Shown here: piece after piece, positions 34,786 to 44,542 of the stretch
Layout: every line of letters starts with the position of its first letter
Numbering within the stretch: position 1 is the first letter of the stretch
Assembly (NCBI RefSeq): GCF_005771405.1
Contig: NZ_VAUA01000001.1
Location: forward strand, 1-64,000
Source of the DNA: Parasedimentitalea maritima
GTDB lineage: Bacteria > Pseudomonadota > Alphaproteobacteria > Rhodobacterales > Rhodobacteraceae
Length of the DNA stretch: 64,000 bases
Direction of reading: 5' to 3'
Position numbers and translations under genes: made by a program
The notes under the pieces: model-generated
What the model saw: the letters and a program-made list of their open reading frames with translations, nothing else
Database searches by the model: none
What the model was told of the DNA's origin: nothing

Positions 34786-36449
34786 GCGATCCCCGCAAAA
34801 ACACTCGCGACATCTATCCACCAACTGGCACCGAAATCACGGCCAAGTCTTGGATGACCGAGGCACCAATGCGGATGCTGATGAACAATCTACATCCAGA
34901 CGTTGCAGAAAACCCGCACGAGCTGGTTGTCTATGGCGGTATTGGCCGCGCAGCGCGCACCTGGAAAGATTTCGACATGATTGTCGACAGCTTGAAATCA
35001 CTGGAGGACGATCAAACCCTACTGGTCCAATCCGGTAAGCCGGTTGGGGTCTTTCAAACTCACAAAGACGCGCCACGGGTGCTTATCGCGAATTCAAATC
35101 TGGTGCCACACTGGGCCAATTGGGATCACTTCAATGAGCTCGATAAAAAGGGTTTGATGATGTACGGTCAAATGACCGCAGGGTCATGGATCTACATCGG
35201 TACCCAGGGCATCGTGCAGGGTACTTATGAAACTTTTGCAGAAGCGGGCCGTCAGCACTACAACGGTGACCTGACCGGCAAGTGGGTTCTTACCGGCGGT
35301 CTCGGTGGTATGGGTGGCGCACAGCCTTTGGCAGCCGTGATGGCCGGGGCAAGTTGTCTCGCGGTGGAGTGTAATCCCGACAGCATCGACTTCCGTCTGC
35401 GTACCAAGTACCTGGACGAAAAGGCAGAAACGCTCGATGAAGCTCTAGAAATGATCGACCGCTGGACCGCAGCAGGTGAAGCTAAGTCGGTCGGCCTTTT
35501 GGGCAACGCTGCCGAGATTTTCCCTGAACTGGTCAAACGCGGTGTGCGCCCAGATATCGTGACAGATCAAACTTCGGCACATGACCCGGTAAATGGCTAT
35601 TTGCCACTGGGCTGGACCATGGGAGAATGGAAAACCCGTCGCGAAAGTGATCCCAAAGGGGTGGAAAAAGCCGCTCGTGCCAGCATGAAGGTGCAGGTTG
35701 AAGCGATGTGCGAGTTTCATGCTCGCGGCATTCCGACCGTCGACTATGGCAATAATATCAGGCAGATGGCGCTAGAGGAAGGTTTGGAAAACGCTTTTGA
35801 TTTCCCAGGCTTTGTTCCTGCATACATCCGACCACTGTTTTGCCGCGGAATTGGCCCGTTTCGTTGGGTAGCTCTGTCAGGGGATCCAGAAGATATCCGC
35901 AAGACTGACGCTAAAATGAAAGAGCTGTTTCCGGATAACAAAGATCTGCATAACTGGCTCGACATGGCGCAGGATCGTATCGCGTTTCAAGGCCTGCCAG
36001 CACGGATCTGCTGGATTGGTCTTGGGGATCGTCATAAGGCGGGGCTGGCTTTCAATGAAATGGTGCGCACTGGTGAGTTGTCCGCGCCGGTAGTGATTGG
36101 TCGCGATCACCTAGATTCGGGGTCTGTAGCCTCACCCAACCGTGAAACCGAATCTATGATGGATGGGTCAGACGCCGTATCTGACTGGCCGCTGCTAAAT
36201 GCGTTGCTGAACACCGCATCAGGCGCCACCTGGGTTTCACTTCACCACGGGGGTGGCGTTGGTATGGGCTTCTCGCAACACTCGGGTGTGGTAATATGTT
36301 GTGATGGGACTGAAGATGCCGACCGCCGCGTAGGTCGCGTGCTATGGAATGATCCAGCTACAGGTGTCATGCGCCATGCGGATGCAGGATACGACATAGC
36401 CAAGGATCACGCCCGTGAGCATGGGCTGAACCTACCGGGTATTCTCTAA
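34782..36449 (+). CDS. hutU: Urocanate hydratase
   Basis: 555-residue NAD-dependent lyase turning urocanate into imidazolone-propionate. [17 protein letters not shown] near the start, [19 protein letters not shown] (NAD-binding) near residue 170 and the C-terminal [15 protein letters not shown] are diagnostic; Cys residues in [10 protein letters not shown] lie near the active site. Last gene of the operon, ending just before a large hairpin repeat that probably serves as terminator. Confidence 0.97.
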   Translation: MSDPRKNTRDIYPPTGTEITAKSWMTEAPMRMLMNNLHPDVAENPHELVVYGGIGRAARTWKDFDMIVDSLKSLEDDQTLLVQSGKPVGVFQTHKDAPRVLIANSNLVPHWANWDHFNELDKKGLMMYGQMTAGSWIYIGTQGIVQGTYETFAEAGRQHYNGDLTGKWVLTGGLGGMGGAQPLAAVMAGASCLAVECNPDSIDFRLRTKYLDEKAETLDEALEMIDRWTAAGEAKSVGLLGNAAEIFPELVKRGVRPDIVTDQTSAHDPVNGYLPLGWTMGEWKTRRESDPKGVEKAARASMKVQVEAMCEFHARGIPTVDYGNNIRQMALEEGLENAFDFPGFVPAYIRPLFCRGIGPFRWVALSGDPEDIRKTDAKMKELFPDNKDLHNWLDMAQDRIAFQGLPARICWIGLGDRHKAGLAFNEMVRTGELSAPVVIGRDHLDSGSVASPNRETESMMDGSDAVSDWPLLNALLNTASGATWVSLHHGGGVGMGFSQHSGVVICCDGTEDADRRVGRVLWNDPATGVMRHADAGYDIAKDHAREHGLNLPGIL

Positions 36450-36455
36450 CCAGTC

Positions 36456-36566
36456 GGGGGCTCTGCTCCCGCTGCAAGCAGCTCCCCCGGGATATTTATA
36501 GCTAGATGAATGCAGGATCCTTGCTTCATCTAGCCGACAATATCCTGGGGTCTGGGGCAGAGCCCC
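36456..36566. repeat. Long imperfect inverted repeat, dispersed Roseobacter-type element, copy 1
   Basis: Outer arms GGGGGCTCTGCTCCC (36456-36470) and GGGGCAGAGCCCC (36554-36566) enclose inner arms from CCCCCGGGATATTTATAGCT (36484) through TAGATGAA to its complement ending at AATATCCTGGGG (36550), turning around GGATCC. It fills most of the gap between convergent hutU and dapD, so it may end transcripts from both sides. The core GGATATTT..GCTAGATGAA recurs at 58026-58054. Confidence 0.8.
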
Positions 36567-36586
36567 AGCCGCCGCAGGTCAAAGAA

Positions 36587-37414
36587 TTAGTCACGTAGCA
36601 ATTCATTGATGCCAGTCTTGGAACGCGTCTTTGCATCGACGGTTTTCACAATCACAGCGCAGTACAGGTTGATACCATTTTTAGACGGCATCGAGCCGGA
36701 TACCACGACTGAATAAGGCGGGACTTCGCCATACATGACTTCGCCGGTTTCACGATCAACGATCTTTGTCGACTGGCCAATGTAGACGCCCATGCCCAGC
36801 ACCGCGCCTTCACGCACGATGCAGCCTTCGACCACTTCAGAACGCGCACCGATAAAGCAATTGTCTTCGATGATGGTTGGGCCTGCCTGCATAGGCTCCA
36901 ACACGCCACCAATGCCAACACCGCCAGAGAGGTGCACGTTTTTACCGATCTGAGCACAGGAACCAACGGTGGCCCAGGTGTCTACCATGGTGCCTTCATC
37001 GACATAGGCGCCGAGGTTCACAAACGAAGGCATCAGCACAACGCCAGGTGCAACAAAGGCAGATTTCCGAACAATGGCGTTGGGGACTGCACGAAAGCCG
37101 GCGGCTTTCCATTGGTTTTCACCCCAACCCGCAAATTTGCTGTCCACTTTGTCCCACCAGCTGCTGCCCTGCGGGCCACCGGATTGCATCTCCATATCCT
37201 TGATGCGAAAGCCGAGCAGAACCGCTTTTTTGGCCCATTGGTTTACGTGCCAGTCGCCGTTTTCCATTTTTTCAGCAACACGCAGGCTGCCACTGTCGAG
37301 TGCATTCAGCGTATCCTCGATGGCCTCCCGGGTCTCTCCGATTGTTGCAGGAGAAATGCTATCGCGTGCCTCCCAAGCGGCTTCGATTGCGGTTTCCAGC
37401 TGGGTGTTGGACAT
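36587..37414 (-). CDS. dapD: Tetrahydrodipicolinate N-succinyltransferase
   Basis: 275-residue hexapeptide-repeat transferase using succinyl-CoA in the diaminopimelate/lysine pathway. The left-handed beta-helix region (about 105-235) shows the isoleucine-patch hexapeptide rhythm, e.g. [20 protein letters not shown] and [20 protein letters not shown]. Length is standard. It is transcribed toward the hairpin repeat; its upstream 262 bases (37415-37676) hold no gene I can support and presumably contain its promoter. Pathway partner dapE is at 23932-25077. Confidence 0.96.
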   Translation of the reverse strand: MSNTQLETAIEAAWEARDSISPATIGETREAIEDTLNALDSGSLRVAEKMENGDWHVNQWAKKAVLLGFRIKDMEMQSGGPQGSSWWDKVDSKFAGWGENQWKAAGFRAVPNAIVRKSAFVAPGVVLMPSFVNLGAYVDEGTMVDTWATVGSCAQIGKNVHLSGGVGIGGVLEPMQAGPTIIEDNCFIGARSEVVEGCIVREGAVLGMGVYIGQSTKIVDRETGEVMYGEVPPYSVVVSGSMPSKNGINLYCAVIVKTVDAKTRSKTGINELLRD

Positions 37415-37676
37415 GTGATTAGCTCCGAAAACAGAATGGTTTGGGCTTTCATAGCGGCAATTGTGGGGGAGGTCATTGCCGGATTGCGCCGAAAGTGGCG
37501 TTGTTGGGCGACAAATAGCGCCTTCCCTCAGGTTTAAGGAGTTGGTTTACGTTTGGCGTCGACATAGCTGCGACGGTCTGCACCGGACAGGCTGAGCCAG
37601 CGCAGTCATGACTATCACATATCTGAACTGCAGCTGTAGGGTTGAACAGCTTGATTAGGCGTGTGGTGTATCGCGG

Positions 37677-38276
37677 CTAGCGAACACGACGTAGATGTCG
37701 GCGAAGTATTTCACAGGCAGCAGTCGTGTCCCGGCGGCCCATCGCCTGAACAATGGCTGCATGATCCTTGTCAACGCGGCGAGTCCAGCGATGTTTCCAG
37801 TTGGCAAAAAGATGGCGCGCCGAGGCAATGTGCAGGTCGTCAATTGTTGCCAGTAACCTGGGCATGGAGCACGGGGTTAGGATGACTCGGTGGAAGTTTC
37901 GATTGAGAACCTCCCAGGACTGCATATCCTCGGCTTCATCACAAGCGAGACGGGCAGCTTCGGCTGCATCCACATCATCCTGCGTCTGTTTGGCGATGGC
38001 ATGTGTCAGAGCCAATATTTCCAATGAAACTCGCATTTCGATGACTTCGAGAATTTCCCCTGGATCCAGCGCTGTCACCCGTGTGCCACGTCTGGGAATG
38101 GACTGCGCTAACCCATGGGCTTCCAGCCGCAACAACGCCTCGCGCACCGGCACATGGCTGGTGTCGAACTCGCGGGCGATATGGTCTTGGCGTAATTTCT
38201 CACCTGCAGGTAAGTCACCCGCAACAATACGTTCGCTCAGGCTATGGTAGATTGTGTCGGCAATTGTCGCTGTCAT
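37677..38276 (-). CDS. GntR-family regulator, FCD type
   Basis: 199-residue regulator: winged helix (about 5-70; LSERIVAGDLPAGEKLRQDH, VPVREALLRLEAHG) and FCD domain with histidines in LNRNFHRVIL, ASARHLF and DKDHAAIV at metal-ligand positions. ATG 38276 is the natural start; the open frame continues upstream but with improbable Arg/Ser-rich sequence, and no ribosome-binding site is visible, so the mRNA may be near-leaderless. It lies 38 bases downstream of the Ser/Thr dehydratase gene on the same strand, suggesting joint transcription and perhaps control of that gene. Confidence 0.85.
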   Translation of the reverse strand: MTATIADTIYHSLSERIVAGDLPAGEKLRQDHIAREFDTSHVPVREALLRLEAHGLAQSIPRRGTRVTALDPGEILEVIEMRVSLEILALTHAIAKQTQDDVDAAEAARLACDEAEDMQSWEVLNRNFHRVILTPCSMPRLLATIDDLHIASARHLFANWKHRWTRRVDKDHAAIVQAMGRRDTTAACEILRRHLRRVR

Positions 38277-38314
38277 AGATAATAGATAAAATCGACGCCG
38301 CCGACCTGCAAGCG

Positions 38315-39238
38315 CTATCCTAGTGGATCTGGTGCGATATTTCCGCCGCAAATCAACACAGCTACACGCTCGTCTTCTGCCGGACAGTACGCTCCTGACA
38401 TTAGGGCTGCCAAAGCGGTGGCACCTGCTGGTTCGACTAGGATACGATGTTGGGACCACAAGGCTTGCTGAGCTTTGGTGATCGCTGCATCACTGACTGT
38501 AAGCGACTCGATGCCTTGGGAAAGTGCCAGATCAAAACAGATCCCGCCAATTCGTTTGGCCCCTAACGCATTGGCAGCTACTCCAGACACTTCAACGTCG
38601 ACGGGTGTATTGGCCTGCAAAGCGGCATTTAGTGCTTTTGATGTTTCCGGTTCAACTGCCACCACCTTTTTCTCACCTCCAAACCAGGCCATTGCCCCAG
38701 AGATCAGCCCGCCGCCGCCCACTGCAATTAGCAATGTGTCGGCTTGCAGCCCCTGTGCCTGCCATTCGGAAAAGCAGCTCCCTTGCCCGGCAACTGTGGC
38801 AGGAGCGTCATAAGCATGCACCTGCATCGCACCCGTTTCGGTTTCGTACTTCTGGGCCAGCTCCATGGCATCGGAATATGCCCCCGGCACTACTTGCAGA
38901 TCAGCGCCTGTATTTTTGATCAGTGCGATTTTGGAAGGACCTGCCATTTCAGGAACGTAAATACGCACCTTGTGGCCCAGTTTGTGCGCTGCATACCCCA
39001 CTGCGGCGCCATGGTTGCCACCTGATGCGGCCACCAGTCCAGCGGCTGGCACTGGTTCACTTAGCAGCGTGTTAAATGCCCCACGCGCCTTAAAGCTTCC
39101 GGTGTGCTGCATGTGCTCCAGCTTTAGTTCGACCGGGAAATTCAGTCCAAATCCATTGACTTGCATTGTTGGTGTAATTTGTGTGTGGCCTGCAATGCGG
39201 TCCGCCGCTGCCTCAATTTTACTTTTCCAGCCCATCAT
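38315..39238 (-). CDS. Threonine/serine dehydratase, PLP-dependent
   Basis: 307-residue fold-type II PLP enzyme. The Schiff-base lysine is in QHTGSFKARGAFN (about residue 50), the cofactor-holding loop in AASGGNHGAAVGYAA, and the phosphate-binding glycines in LIAVGGGGLISGAM. There is no C-terminal ACT regulatory domain, so it is of the catabolic or serine-racemase-like group. It probably deaminates L-threonine or L-serine to 2-oxo acids; hydroxyaspartate is another known substrate for near relatives. The following GntR gene may regulate it. Confidence 0.85.
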   Translation of the reverse strand: MMGWKSKIEAAADRIAGHTQITPTMQVNGFGLNFPVELKLEHMQHTGSFKARGAFNTLLSEPVPAAGLVAASGGNHGAAVGYAAHKLGHKVRIYVPEMAGPSKIALIKNTGADLQVVPGAYSDAMELAQKYETETGAMQVHAYDAPATVAGQGSCFSEWQAQGLQADTLLIAVGGGGLISGAMAWFGGEKKVVAVEPETSKALNAALQANTPVDVEVSGVAANALGAKRIGGICFDLALSQGIESLTVSDAAITKAQQALWSQHRILVEPAGATALAALMSGAYCPAEDERVAVLICGGNIAPDPLG

Positions 39239-39310
39239 TCACGCCTTTGCCTAGTGTTGCGGCAATGGACATTATAGGCTGAGGGAAAACAAGCAAGCAG
39301 GATCCAAAAA

Positions 39311-40159
39311 ATGAATGATGACCGCCACAGCCGTTTCCGCGATGCCCATTCTGACAGGGATCAGGCTGGACACGTTCCGTCAACACCGCAGACTGATGCG
39401 CCTGCATATCGTTTAGCCTTTGCAGATGAGGATTTTCTCTGTCGTGAAGAATTGCGGCCGGTGCGGCTACAGTTGGAGCTTCTGAAGCCGCAGTTGTTGC
39501 TGGACGAACGTGGTATCGAAAGCACCATTGTGTTGTTTGGCGGCGCCCGTATTCCCGATCCCGAACATAAGGATAAGGCCCGAACCCAGACATTGGCGAA
39601 TTTATCTGATTTTTATGATGAAGCACGTGAATTTTCCCGCTTAATGACGCTGAAGTCAAAAGAGAGCGGTGGCCGTGAAAATGTGATCGTGACCGGGGGC
39701 GGGCCTGGCGTGATGGAGGCTGGTAACCGTGGTGCTGTGGATGCGGGCGGGGCCTCTATTGGGTTAAGCATCGTGCTACCGCATGAGCAGGCGCCGAATG
39801 AATATGTGACGCCTGATCTCAGCTTTAATTTTCACTATTTTGCCATTCGGAAAATGCACTTTTTGATGCGCGCTCGGGCGATCTGTGTGTTCCCCGGTGG
39901 TTTTGGCACGATGGATGAGCTGTTTGAAAGCCTGACCTTGATCCAGACAGGCCGGATGGAACGTGTCCCGTTCCTGCTGTTTGGCAAGGAGTTCTGGCAT
40001 AAAGTTATCAACTGGGATGCGCTGGCGGATGCAGGCACCATTTCAGATCAGGATCTTGACCTGTTCCGGTTTGTTGATACGGCGCAAGAGGCGATGGAGC
40101 TCATTGAAAACTGGGAGCCCGCACCGCCGCGCGATAGTCTTCCTGGGCGGGAAAAATAA
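39311..40159 (+). CDS. LOG family protein (TIGR00730)
   Basis: 282-residue Rossmann-fold protein. The family signatures VTGGGPGVMEAGNRGA (about 124-139) and CVFPGGFGTMDELFE (about 190-204) are intact; relatives hydrolyse nucleoside 5'-monophosphates, releasing the base (cytokinin activation in plants, pyrimidine/purine nucleosidase in bacteria). An extra N-terminal region of about 70 residues, charged and His/Asp-rich, precedes the core and is typical of the longer bacterial type. Stands alone. Confidence 0.85.
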   Translation: MNDDRHSRFRDAHSDRDQAGHVPSTPQTDAPAYRLAFADEDFLCREELRPVRLQLELLKPQLLLDERGIESTIVLFGGARIPDPEHKDKARTQTLANLSDFYDEAREFSRLMTLKSKESGGRENVIVTGGGPGVMEAGNRGAVDAGGASIGLSIVLPHEQAPNEYVTPDLSFNFHYFAIRKMHFLMRARAICVFPGGFGTMDELFESLTLIQTGRMERVPFLLFGKEFWHKVINWDALADAGTISDQDLDLFRFVDTAQEAMELIENWEPAPPRDSLPGREK

Positions 40160-40202
40160 TCCGCCCCAAAATCTATTCTGCAATCAAAGATCTGTGTAGT
40201 GA

Positions 40203-40412
40203 TCAACCCATGTCTGTTGGCAATACACCCAGTTCAATGCCTTGGGTCAAGCTGGTCAGCACCTGTTTGCCGCTCACATCTTTGATTGCATAGCCATAGC
40301 CTTTGAGCCGGAATTTCCACTCGCGCGCGCTCAGTGCTTTTGCTTTTTCGTCACGTACTAGGGCCAGTACGCCGTCTTCGATCATGCTGCCGCCGATATC
40401 TGCCTGTGCCAT
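40203..40412 (-). CDS. Small conserved-looking hypothetical protein
   Basis: 69-residue basic protein, MAQADIGGSMIEDGVLALVR..., with no signal peptide or membrane segment. A strong AGGAGA ribosome-binding site 10 nt before the ATG and good codon use support translation. WKFRLKGYGYAIKDVSGKQV suggests two or three beta strands. It is convergent with the LOG-family gene. No function recognised. Confidence 0.65.
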   Translation of the reverse strand: MAQADIGGSMIEDGVLALVRDEKAKALSAREWKFRLKGYGYAIKDVSGKQVLTSLTQGIELGVLPTDMG

Positions 40413-40555
40413 TGTTCAGTTCTCCTGACTTTGATTGTTCTCAAGAAGGAAACTGATTGTTCAGGATGGCGGAAATTTACCGGAATTGAGGAAATTTTGA
40501 GACGTATTAGGGCAGCTTGCCCAACGGGTGAATAAAGTGTTGAGGATTTCTTTGG

Positions 40556-40630
40556 CTCCAGTCTCGCCTCACAGAGGCTGGAGCTTAGTCTGACTTTCAC
40601 CCAGGGAAAGAGGTTTGCGCCTCCCCTGGG
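40556..40630 (-). terminator. Two hairpins downstream of rlmN
   Basis: CTCCAGTCTC / GAGGCTGGAG (40556-40565, 40574-40583) and CCCAGGG / CCCTGGG (40600-40606, 40624-40630). They lie in the 262-base gap 40413-40674 between rlmN and the small gene, both leftward. No long T-run; probable end of the rlmN transcript. The remainder of the gap shows nothing I can assign. Confidence 0.45.
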
Positions 40631-40674
40631 CTTTGCGGAACCTTCAAGTCAACAAAGTTGATTCAATCAGCGGG

Positions 40675-41862
40675 TCAGGAATTCAATCCAGCCTCTGCCT
40701 CGATCTGCTTGCGACTTTTGCGGGCACGCTCGGTGGCTGACTTCAGCTGGCCGCAGGCGGCCATAATGTCTTCGCCACGCGGTTTGCGGATGGGTGAGGC
40801 ATAGCCAGCGTCGTGAATGATATCCGCAAACGCGTGGATTCGGTTGCCCGAACTGCGCTTGTACGGCGCGCCTGGCCATTCATTGAACGGGATCAAGTTG
40901 ATCTTTGCCGGAATACCCTTGATCAGCTCGACCAGCCGGTGGGCGTCTTCTTTACTGTCGTTGACCCGGTCCAGCATCACGTACTCAAAGGTGATGCGTT
41001 CTGAGTTTGCAACACGAGGGTAGTCACGCAAGGCTTGCAGTAATTTCTCTAGGTTCCAGCGTTTGTTGATTGGCACCAACTTGTCGCGCACTTCATCCGT
41101 GGTGGCGTGGAACGAAATCGCTAGCATGCAACCGATTTCATCAGCCGTGCGGGCAATTTCTGGAACGACACCACTGGTTGACAAAGTGATGCGGCGACGG
41201 CTGAGTTGAATGCCTTCGGGATCCATCGCGATTTTCATCGCGTCGCGGACGTTTTCAAAGTTGTACAGCGGCTCACCCATACCCATCAGCACGATATTGG
41301 ACAGACGTCGGGTGTGGTCGTCAGAGCGGGTGCCGGGTACTGGCCATTCGTCGAGATCGTCACGCGCCATCATTACCTGTCCGATAATTTCGGCAGATGT
41401 CAGATTGCGAACCAATTTCTGGGTGCCGGTGTGGCAGAATGAACAGGTTAGGGTGCAACCCACCTGAGATGAGATGCATAGGGTGCCGCGATCGGTTTCG
41501 GGAATATAGACCACCTCGACCTCGTGACCGCCGGCGATACGAACCAGATATTTGCGAGTGCCATCTTCGGACACTTGTCTGGTGATCACCTCTGGAATTT
41601 CGATGACACAACGCTCAGCCAAGTCTGCGCGCAGGGACTTGGACAGGTTGGTCATGTCGGCAAAATCGCGTTTACCCCACTGATAGATCCACTGCCAGAT
41701 CTGCCCAACTCGCATCTTGGCCTGCTTTTCTTTGGTGCCCAACTTGATCAGGGTTTCGCGTAGTTGTTCACGAGTTTGGCCAACAAGATTGATCTTGCCG
41801 CCCTCAGGCAGCTTGCGCGGCAGGGTCAGAACATCTTGGGTAATCGGTGCGTCAGCAGTCAT
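40675..41862 (-). CDS. rlmN: Dual-specificity RNA methyltransferase RlmN
   Basis: 395-residue radical-SAM enzyme methylating C2 of A2503 in 23S rRNA and of A37 in some tRNAs. The 4Fe-4S motif CTLTCSFC (Cys136, Cys140, Cys143) is exact, [12 protein letters not shown] is the family SAM-contact loop, and the methyl-carrying cysteine is in [10 protein letters not shown] near residue 372. Length is standard. ATG 41862 has only a weak ribosome-binding site. No operon partner. Confidence 0.96.
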   Translation of the reverse strand: MTADAPITQDVLTLPRKLPEGGKINLVGQTREQLRETLIKLGTKEKQAKMRVGQIWQWIYQWGKRDFADMTNLSKSLRADLAERCVIEIPEVITRQVSEDGTRKYLVRIAGGHEVEVVYIPETDRGTLCISSQVGCTLTCSFCHTGTQKLVRNLTSAEIIGQVMMARDDLDEWPVPGTRSDDHTRRLSNIVLMGMGEPLYNFENVRDAMKIAMDPEGIQLSRRRITLSTSGVVPEIARTADEIGCMLAISFHATTDEVRDKLVPINKRWNLEKLLQALRDYPRVANSERITFEYVMLDRVNDSKEDAHRLVELIKGIPAKINLIPFNEWPGAPYKRSSGNRIHAFADIIHDAGYASPIRKPRGEDIMAACGQLKSATERARKSRKQIEAEAGLNS

Positions 41863-41951
41863 GGCTCGGAACTCGGCAATAAGGGGTGGATGCGGCTCTA
41901 TATAGGAGATTGCGCCAAGATCAAAAGAATTCGGTGCATATTGTGATCTAG

Positions 41952-41988
41952 AATAAGAAAACCCCGGTCACCAAGAGGTGCCGAGGTT
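41952..41988 (-). terminator. Intrinsic terminator of the IalB-like gene
   Basis: On the minus strand AACCTCGGCACC pairs imperfectly with GGTGACCGGGGTT around a 4-nt loop, followed by TTCTTATTC. Lies just past the stop of the leftward gene. Confidence 0.75.
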
Positions 41989-42012
41989 GTTTTGAATTCA
42001 CTGGCTTGCAGC

Positions 42013-42549
42013 CTATTTGGTGCAGCGTTTGTCGGCGTCTTCAATTGCTGCGGTAAAGCCCAGCAACGAGAAACTGTCCTGGGTCTGGGTGCCGCGTGCG
42101 GAACGCGCAGTTAACACCGCCTGCGATCCACGCTTCATTGCGGTAATGATCTTTGCGTCATCCGCGGCAGTAGCAGGCCAGGCCCATTCACCATCTGTAA
42201 ACAGCTCAAATTCTGTTTCGCCAACCGTCATGTTCACGGTTGATCCCGGGGCAAATGGATAGCCGCCGGTAAAGGTCACCTGACCATTGTCGCCACCGTC
42301 TGGGCGGTAGAACACAAAAAGCTGAATTTCGCTGCGCCGCACGGCTACAACGCGACCATCGCGGGTGTTTACCGATTCCTTGGGGGCAGAGACGCCCCAA
42401 CATTCAACCGGGTCATTCCCCTGAAAAACACTCCAGTCCACGTTGGCGGCAACGCGGTTGGTGCTTTGGGTTTGTTGTGCATATGCAGTAGTGGCGACCA
42501 TGCCTGCCAGGCACAGGCTCATAACTGCATGGGCAAATTTCGATGCCAT
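42013..42549 (-). CDS. Invasion-associated locus B (IalB)-like exported protein
   Basis: 178-residue protein with a signal peptide (MASKFAHAVMSLCLAGMVAT, cleavage near AYA-QQ) and a single IalB-like beta domain (about 40-175). ECWGVSAPKESVNTRDGR and RRSEIQLFVFYRPD fit the family. IalB was first linked to red-cell invasion in Bartonella, but homologues are widespread in free-living alphaproteobacteria and their role is unknown. Two mature cysteines (in ECWGV and DKRCTK) may form a disulphide. ATG 42549 is preferred over 42573 because of the signal peptide and CGGGAC upstream. Confidence 0.8.
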   Translation of the reverse strand: MASKFAHAVMSLCLAGMVATTAYAQQTQSTNRVAANVDWSVFQGNDPVECWGVSAPKESVNTRDGRVVAVRRSEIQLFVFYRPDGGDNGQVTFTGGYPFAPGSTVNMTVGETEFELFTDGEWAWPATAADDAKIITAMKRGSQAVLTARSARGTQTQDSFSLLGFTAAIEDADKRCTK

Positions 42550-42718
42550 TTGTCCCGACTCCAAGACTGTCATAACCTCAATAATGCCAGAGTGCCTGCA
42601 GTGTTACCCACTGTCTAGACTTGTATCCCTCGCATGTTGACACAAGCATACTAACGTCATTAGCACCACTGGTGAAAGTGCGATTGGCAGGAAATCGCCA
42701 AGAAAAAGGTCTAATATC

Positions 42719-43717
42719 ATGACAAATCCGGTTCCGATTGCCGAAATCTGGCGTGGCCAGTTACTCGAAAGCCTTCACCTAGGGCATGCTGTAGTCTGTG
42801 ATGACAGTGGTCAGGTGGTCCGCAGTTGGGGTGATCCCGATGCGGTGATCTATCCACGTTCCTCCGCCAAGATGATTCAGGCACTGCCATTGATCACCTC
42901 GGGGGCGGCTGAAAAGTTTGGCCTGACCAGCGAGCAACTGGCCCTAGCCTGTGCTTCGCATAATGGGGCTGAGATTCATACGAGCCGAGTCAACTCCTGG
43001 CTGACGCAACTGGGCCTGACTGACAGTGACTTCCGCTGTGGGCCACAATTGCCCAATGATATTCCGGCTCGCAACGGATTGATCAAGACCGACACCAGCC
43101 CTTGTCAGGTGCATAATAACTGCTCTGGCAAACATGCCGGCTTCCTGACGCTAGCCCAGCATATGGGCGCAGGTCCTGAATATGTCGAGATGGACCATCC
43201 GGTGCAGCAAGCCTGCTTGACAGCGTTTGAGGAAACCACAGAGCAGGACAGTCCCTGCTTTGGGATTGATGGCTGCTCGGCGCCAAACTTTGCCACCACG
43301 GTAACAGGTCTGGCACGGTCAATGGCTTGGTTTGCTTCGGCTTCGGATCGGTCCGACCGTTCGTCCAGCGCAGCGCAGCAATTGGTTGCTGCGATGACTA
43401 CGCACCCTGATCTGGTAGCCGGTGAAACCCGTGCGTGTACCAACCTGATGCGGGCCATGGACGGAAAGGTCGCGATTAAGACCGGGGCCGAAGCTGTATT
43501 CATTGCCATTATTCCAGAAAAGCGTCTGGGCGTTGCACTGAAGATTGTCGATGGTGCTACCCGTGCCAGTGAATGTGCGATTGCGGCAATACTGGTGTCA
43601 CTAGGAGTATTGGATGCCAATCACCCAGAAACTCTGAAGTATATGAATACGCCAATTCGGAGTCGGCGTGGAATTGAGGCCGGCATTGTACGGCCTGCAA
43701 CTGAACTGTTGTTCTGA
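42719..43717 (+). CDS. L-asparaginase, Rhizobium etli (ReAII) type
   Basis: 332-residue asparaginase of the PF06089 class, which hydrolyses asparagine to aspartate and ammonia and is unrelated to the E. coli enzymes. Motifs: YPRSSAKMIQALPL with Ser/Lys, ASHNGAEIH, HNNCSGKHAGFL and GIDGCSAPNFA, whose Ser-Lys tandems and cysteine-bound zinc define the active site in ReAII. No signal peptide, so cytoplasmic. Ends before a strong terminator. Confidence 0.92.
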   Translation: MTNPVPIAEIWRGQLLESLHLGHAVVCDDSGQVVRSWGDPDAVIYPRSSAKMIQALPLITSGAAEKFGLTSEQLALACASHNGAEIHTSRVNSWLTQLGLTDSDFRCGPQLPNDIPARNGLIKTDTSPCQVHNNCSGKHAGFLTLAQHMGAGPEYVEMDHPVQQACLTAFEETTEQDSPCFGIDGCSAPNFATTVTGLARSMAWFASASDRSDRSSSAAQQLVAAMTTHPDLVAGETRACTNLMRAMDGKVAIKTGAEAVFIAIIPEKRLGVALKIVDGATRASECAIAAILVSLGVLDANHPETLKYMNTPIRSRRGIEAGIVRPATELLF

Positions 43718-43722
43718 ATCAG

Positions 43723-43748
43723 AACGCCCGGCTGAAAAGCCGGGCGTT
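43723..43748 (+). terminator. Perfect hairpin with GNRA loop after asparaginase gene
   Basis: AACGCCCGGCT (43723-43733), loop GAAA, AGCCGGGCGTT (43738-43748), an exact 11-bp stem followed by TA. It stands between convergent genes and may work for both. Confidence 0.8.
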
Positions 43749-43752
43749 TACA

Positions 43753-44067
43753 TTACATTTCGAGAATTTCAGCCACTTCTACTGATCCGCTGACCTCAGC
43801 CACCATTGGGCAACCTTTGGCTAGTTCGCTGGCGGCTGCTATGTCGGCGGCTTCGACGACGGTGTAGCCGGACAGTGGGTTGGAGCCGCCATCATCGGTG
43901 ATACCATCCGCACTTACGGTCTTGGACATGCCAACAGGGGCGCCAGGCACGATCAGGGCATCACCCATTGAAGCCATCCAGCTTTTCCAGGCATCCATGA
44001 CCTTGGCACCTTCTTCGGGTGTGTCGGGTTTCTTGCCGCCGTGGTAGGCGAAAATGAATTGAGCCAT
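43753..44067 (-). CDS. YCII-related (DGPF-type) small protein
   Basis: 104-residue alpha/beta protein of the YciI/DGPF superfamily: MAQFIFAYHGGKKPDTPEEG, then KSWMASMGDALIVPGAPVG and GYTVVEAADIAAASELAKG. AAGGAA precedes the ATG. Function is unknown for most of the family, but it is often found beside ECF sigma factors or ArsR/SRPBCC genes, exactly as here: it is third in an ArsR-SRPBCC-YCII operon. Confidence 0.82.
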   Translation of the reverse strand: MAQFIFAYHGGKKPDTPEEGAKVMDAWKSWMASMGDALIVPGAPVGMSKTVSADGITDDGGSNPLSGYTVVEAADIAAASELAKGCPMVAEVSGSVEVAEILEM

Positions 44068-44113
44068 GTCGAAGTTCCTTTGCTGAATCGGGTTTAGAAA
44101 AAGTACTTTGTTG

Positions 44114-44542
44114 TTAGGTGATGTTTGCCGCCAACTTGCGCAACGACGAGGTCCAGCCCTGTTCATGGCGGGCGCTGATGTCGTCGTCACCCAGCTCGCG
44201 GTGATCAATGACCAGTCGCGCGCCAGAGTCATTGGCAACCACGGTGAAAGTCACATGGCTTTCGGTGTCGCGCTGATCGTTTTCATCATGCCAACCCCAA
44301 GTGAAACCAACGGATTTTGGCGCGTCCACGTGGGTCACATGACCTGAAACCTTGAACTGCTGGCCTTCGCCGTTTCGCATGATCGAAAACCATGGACCTG
44401 TGCGGCTGAAATCAAGTTCGTGCACAGGCACATCCATGCCTTCGGGCCCCCACCATTTCAGCAATTTTTCCGGTGTACTAATCCACTTAAACAATCGATC
44501 TGGGGTGACTGAAAAGTCTCGTTCCAACCTTAGGTCGGTCAT
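44114..44542 (-). CDS. SRPBCC / AHSA1-domain protein
   Basis: 142-residue helix-grip protein: FSVTPDRLFKWISTPEKLLK and KWWGPEGMDVPVHELDF open the AHA1 domain, ending with EQGWTSSLRKLAANI. Such proteins bind hydrophobic ligands; the ligand here is unknown. The start is set by a 4-nt ATGA overlap with the ArsR regulator. A longer frame upstream is inside that gene. Confidence 0.85.
   Translation of the reverse strand: MTDLRLERDFSVTPDRLFKWISTPEKLLKWWGPEGMDVPVHELDFSRTGPWFSIMRNGEGQQFKVSGHVTHVDAPKSVGFTWGWHDENDQRDTESHVTFTVVANDSGARLVIDHRELGDDDISARHEQGWTSSLRKLAANIT

Noticed and set aside
34782-36449. Horizontal origin of the hut cluster
   Set aside because: Codon and base use look like the neighbours and the cluster is joined by standard overlaps; no mobile-element marks at its borders other than the dispersed hairpin repeat.
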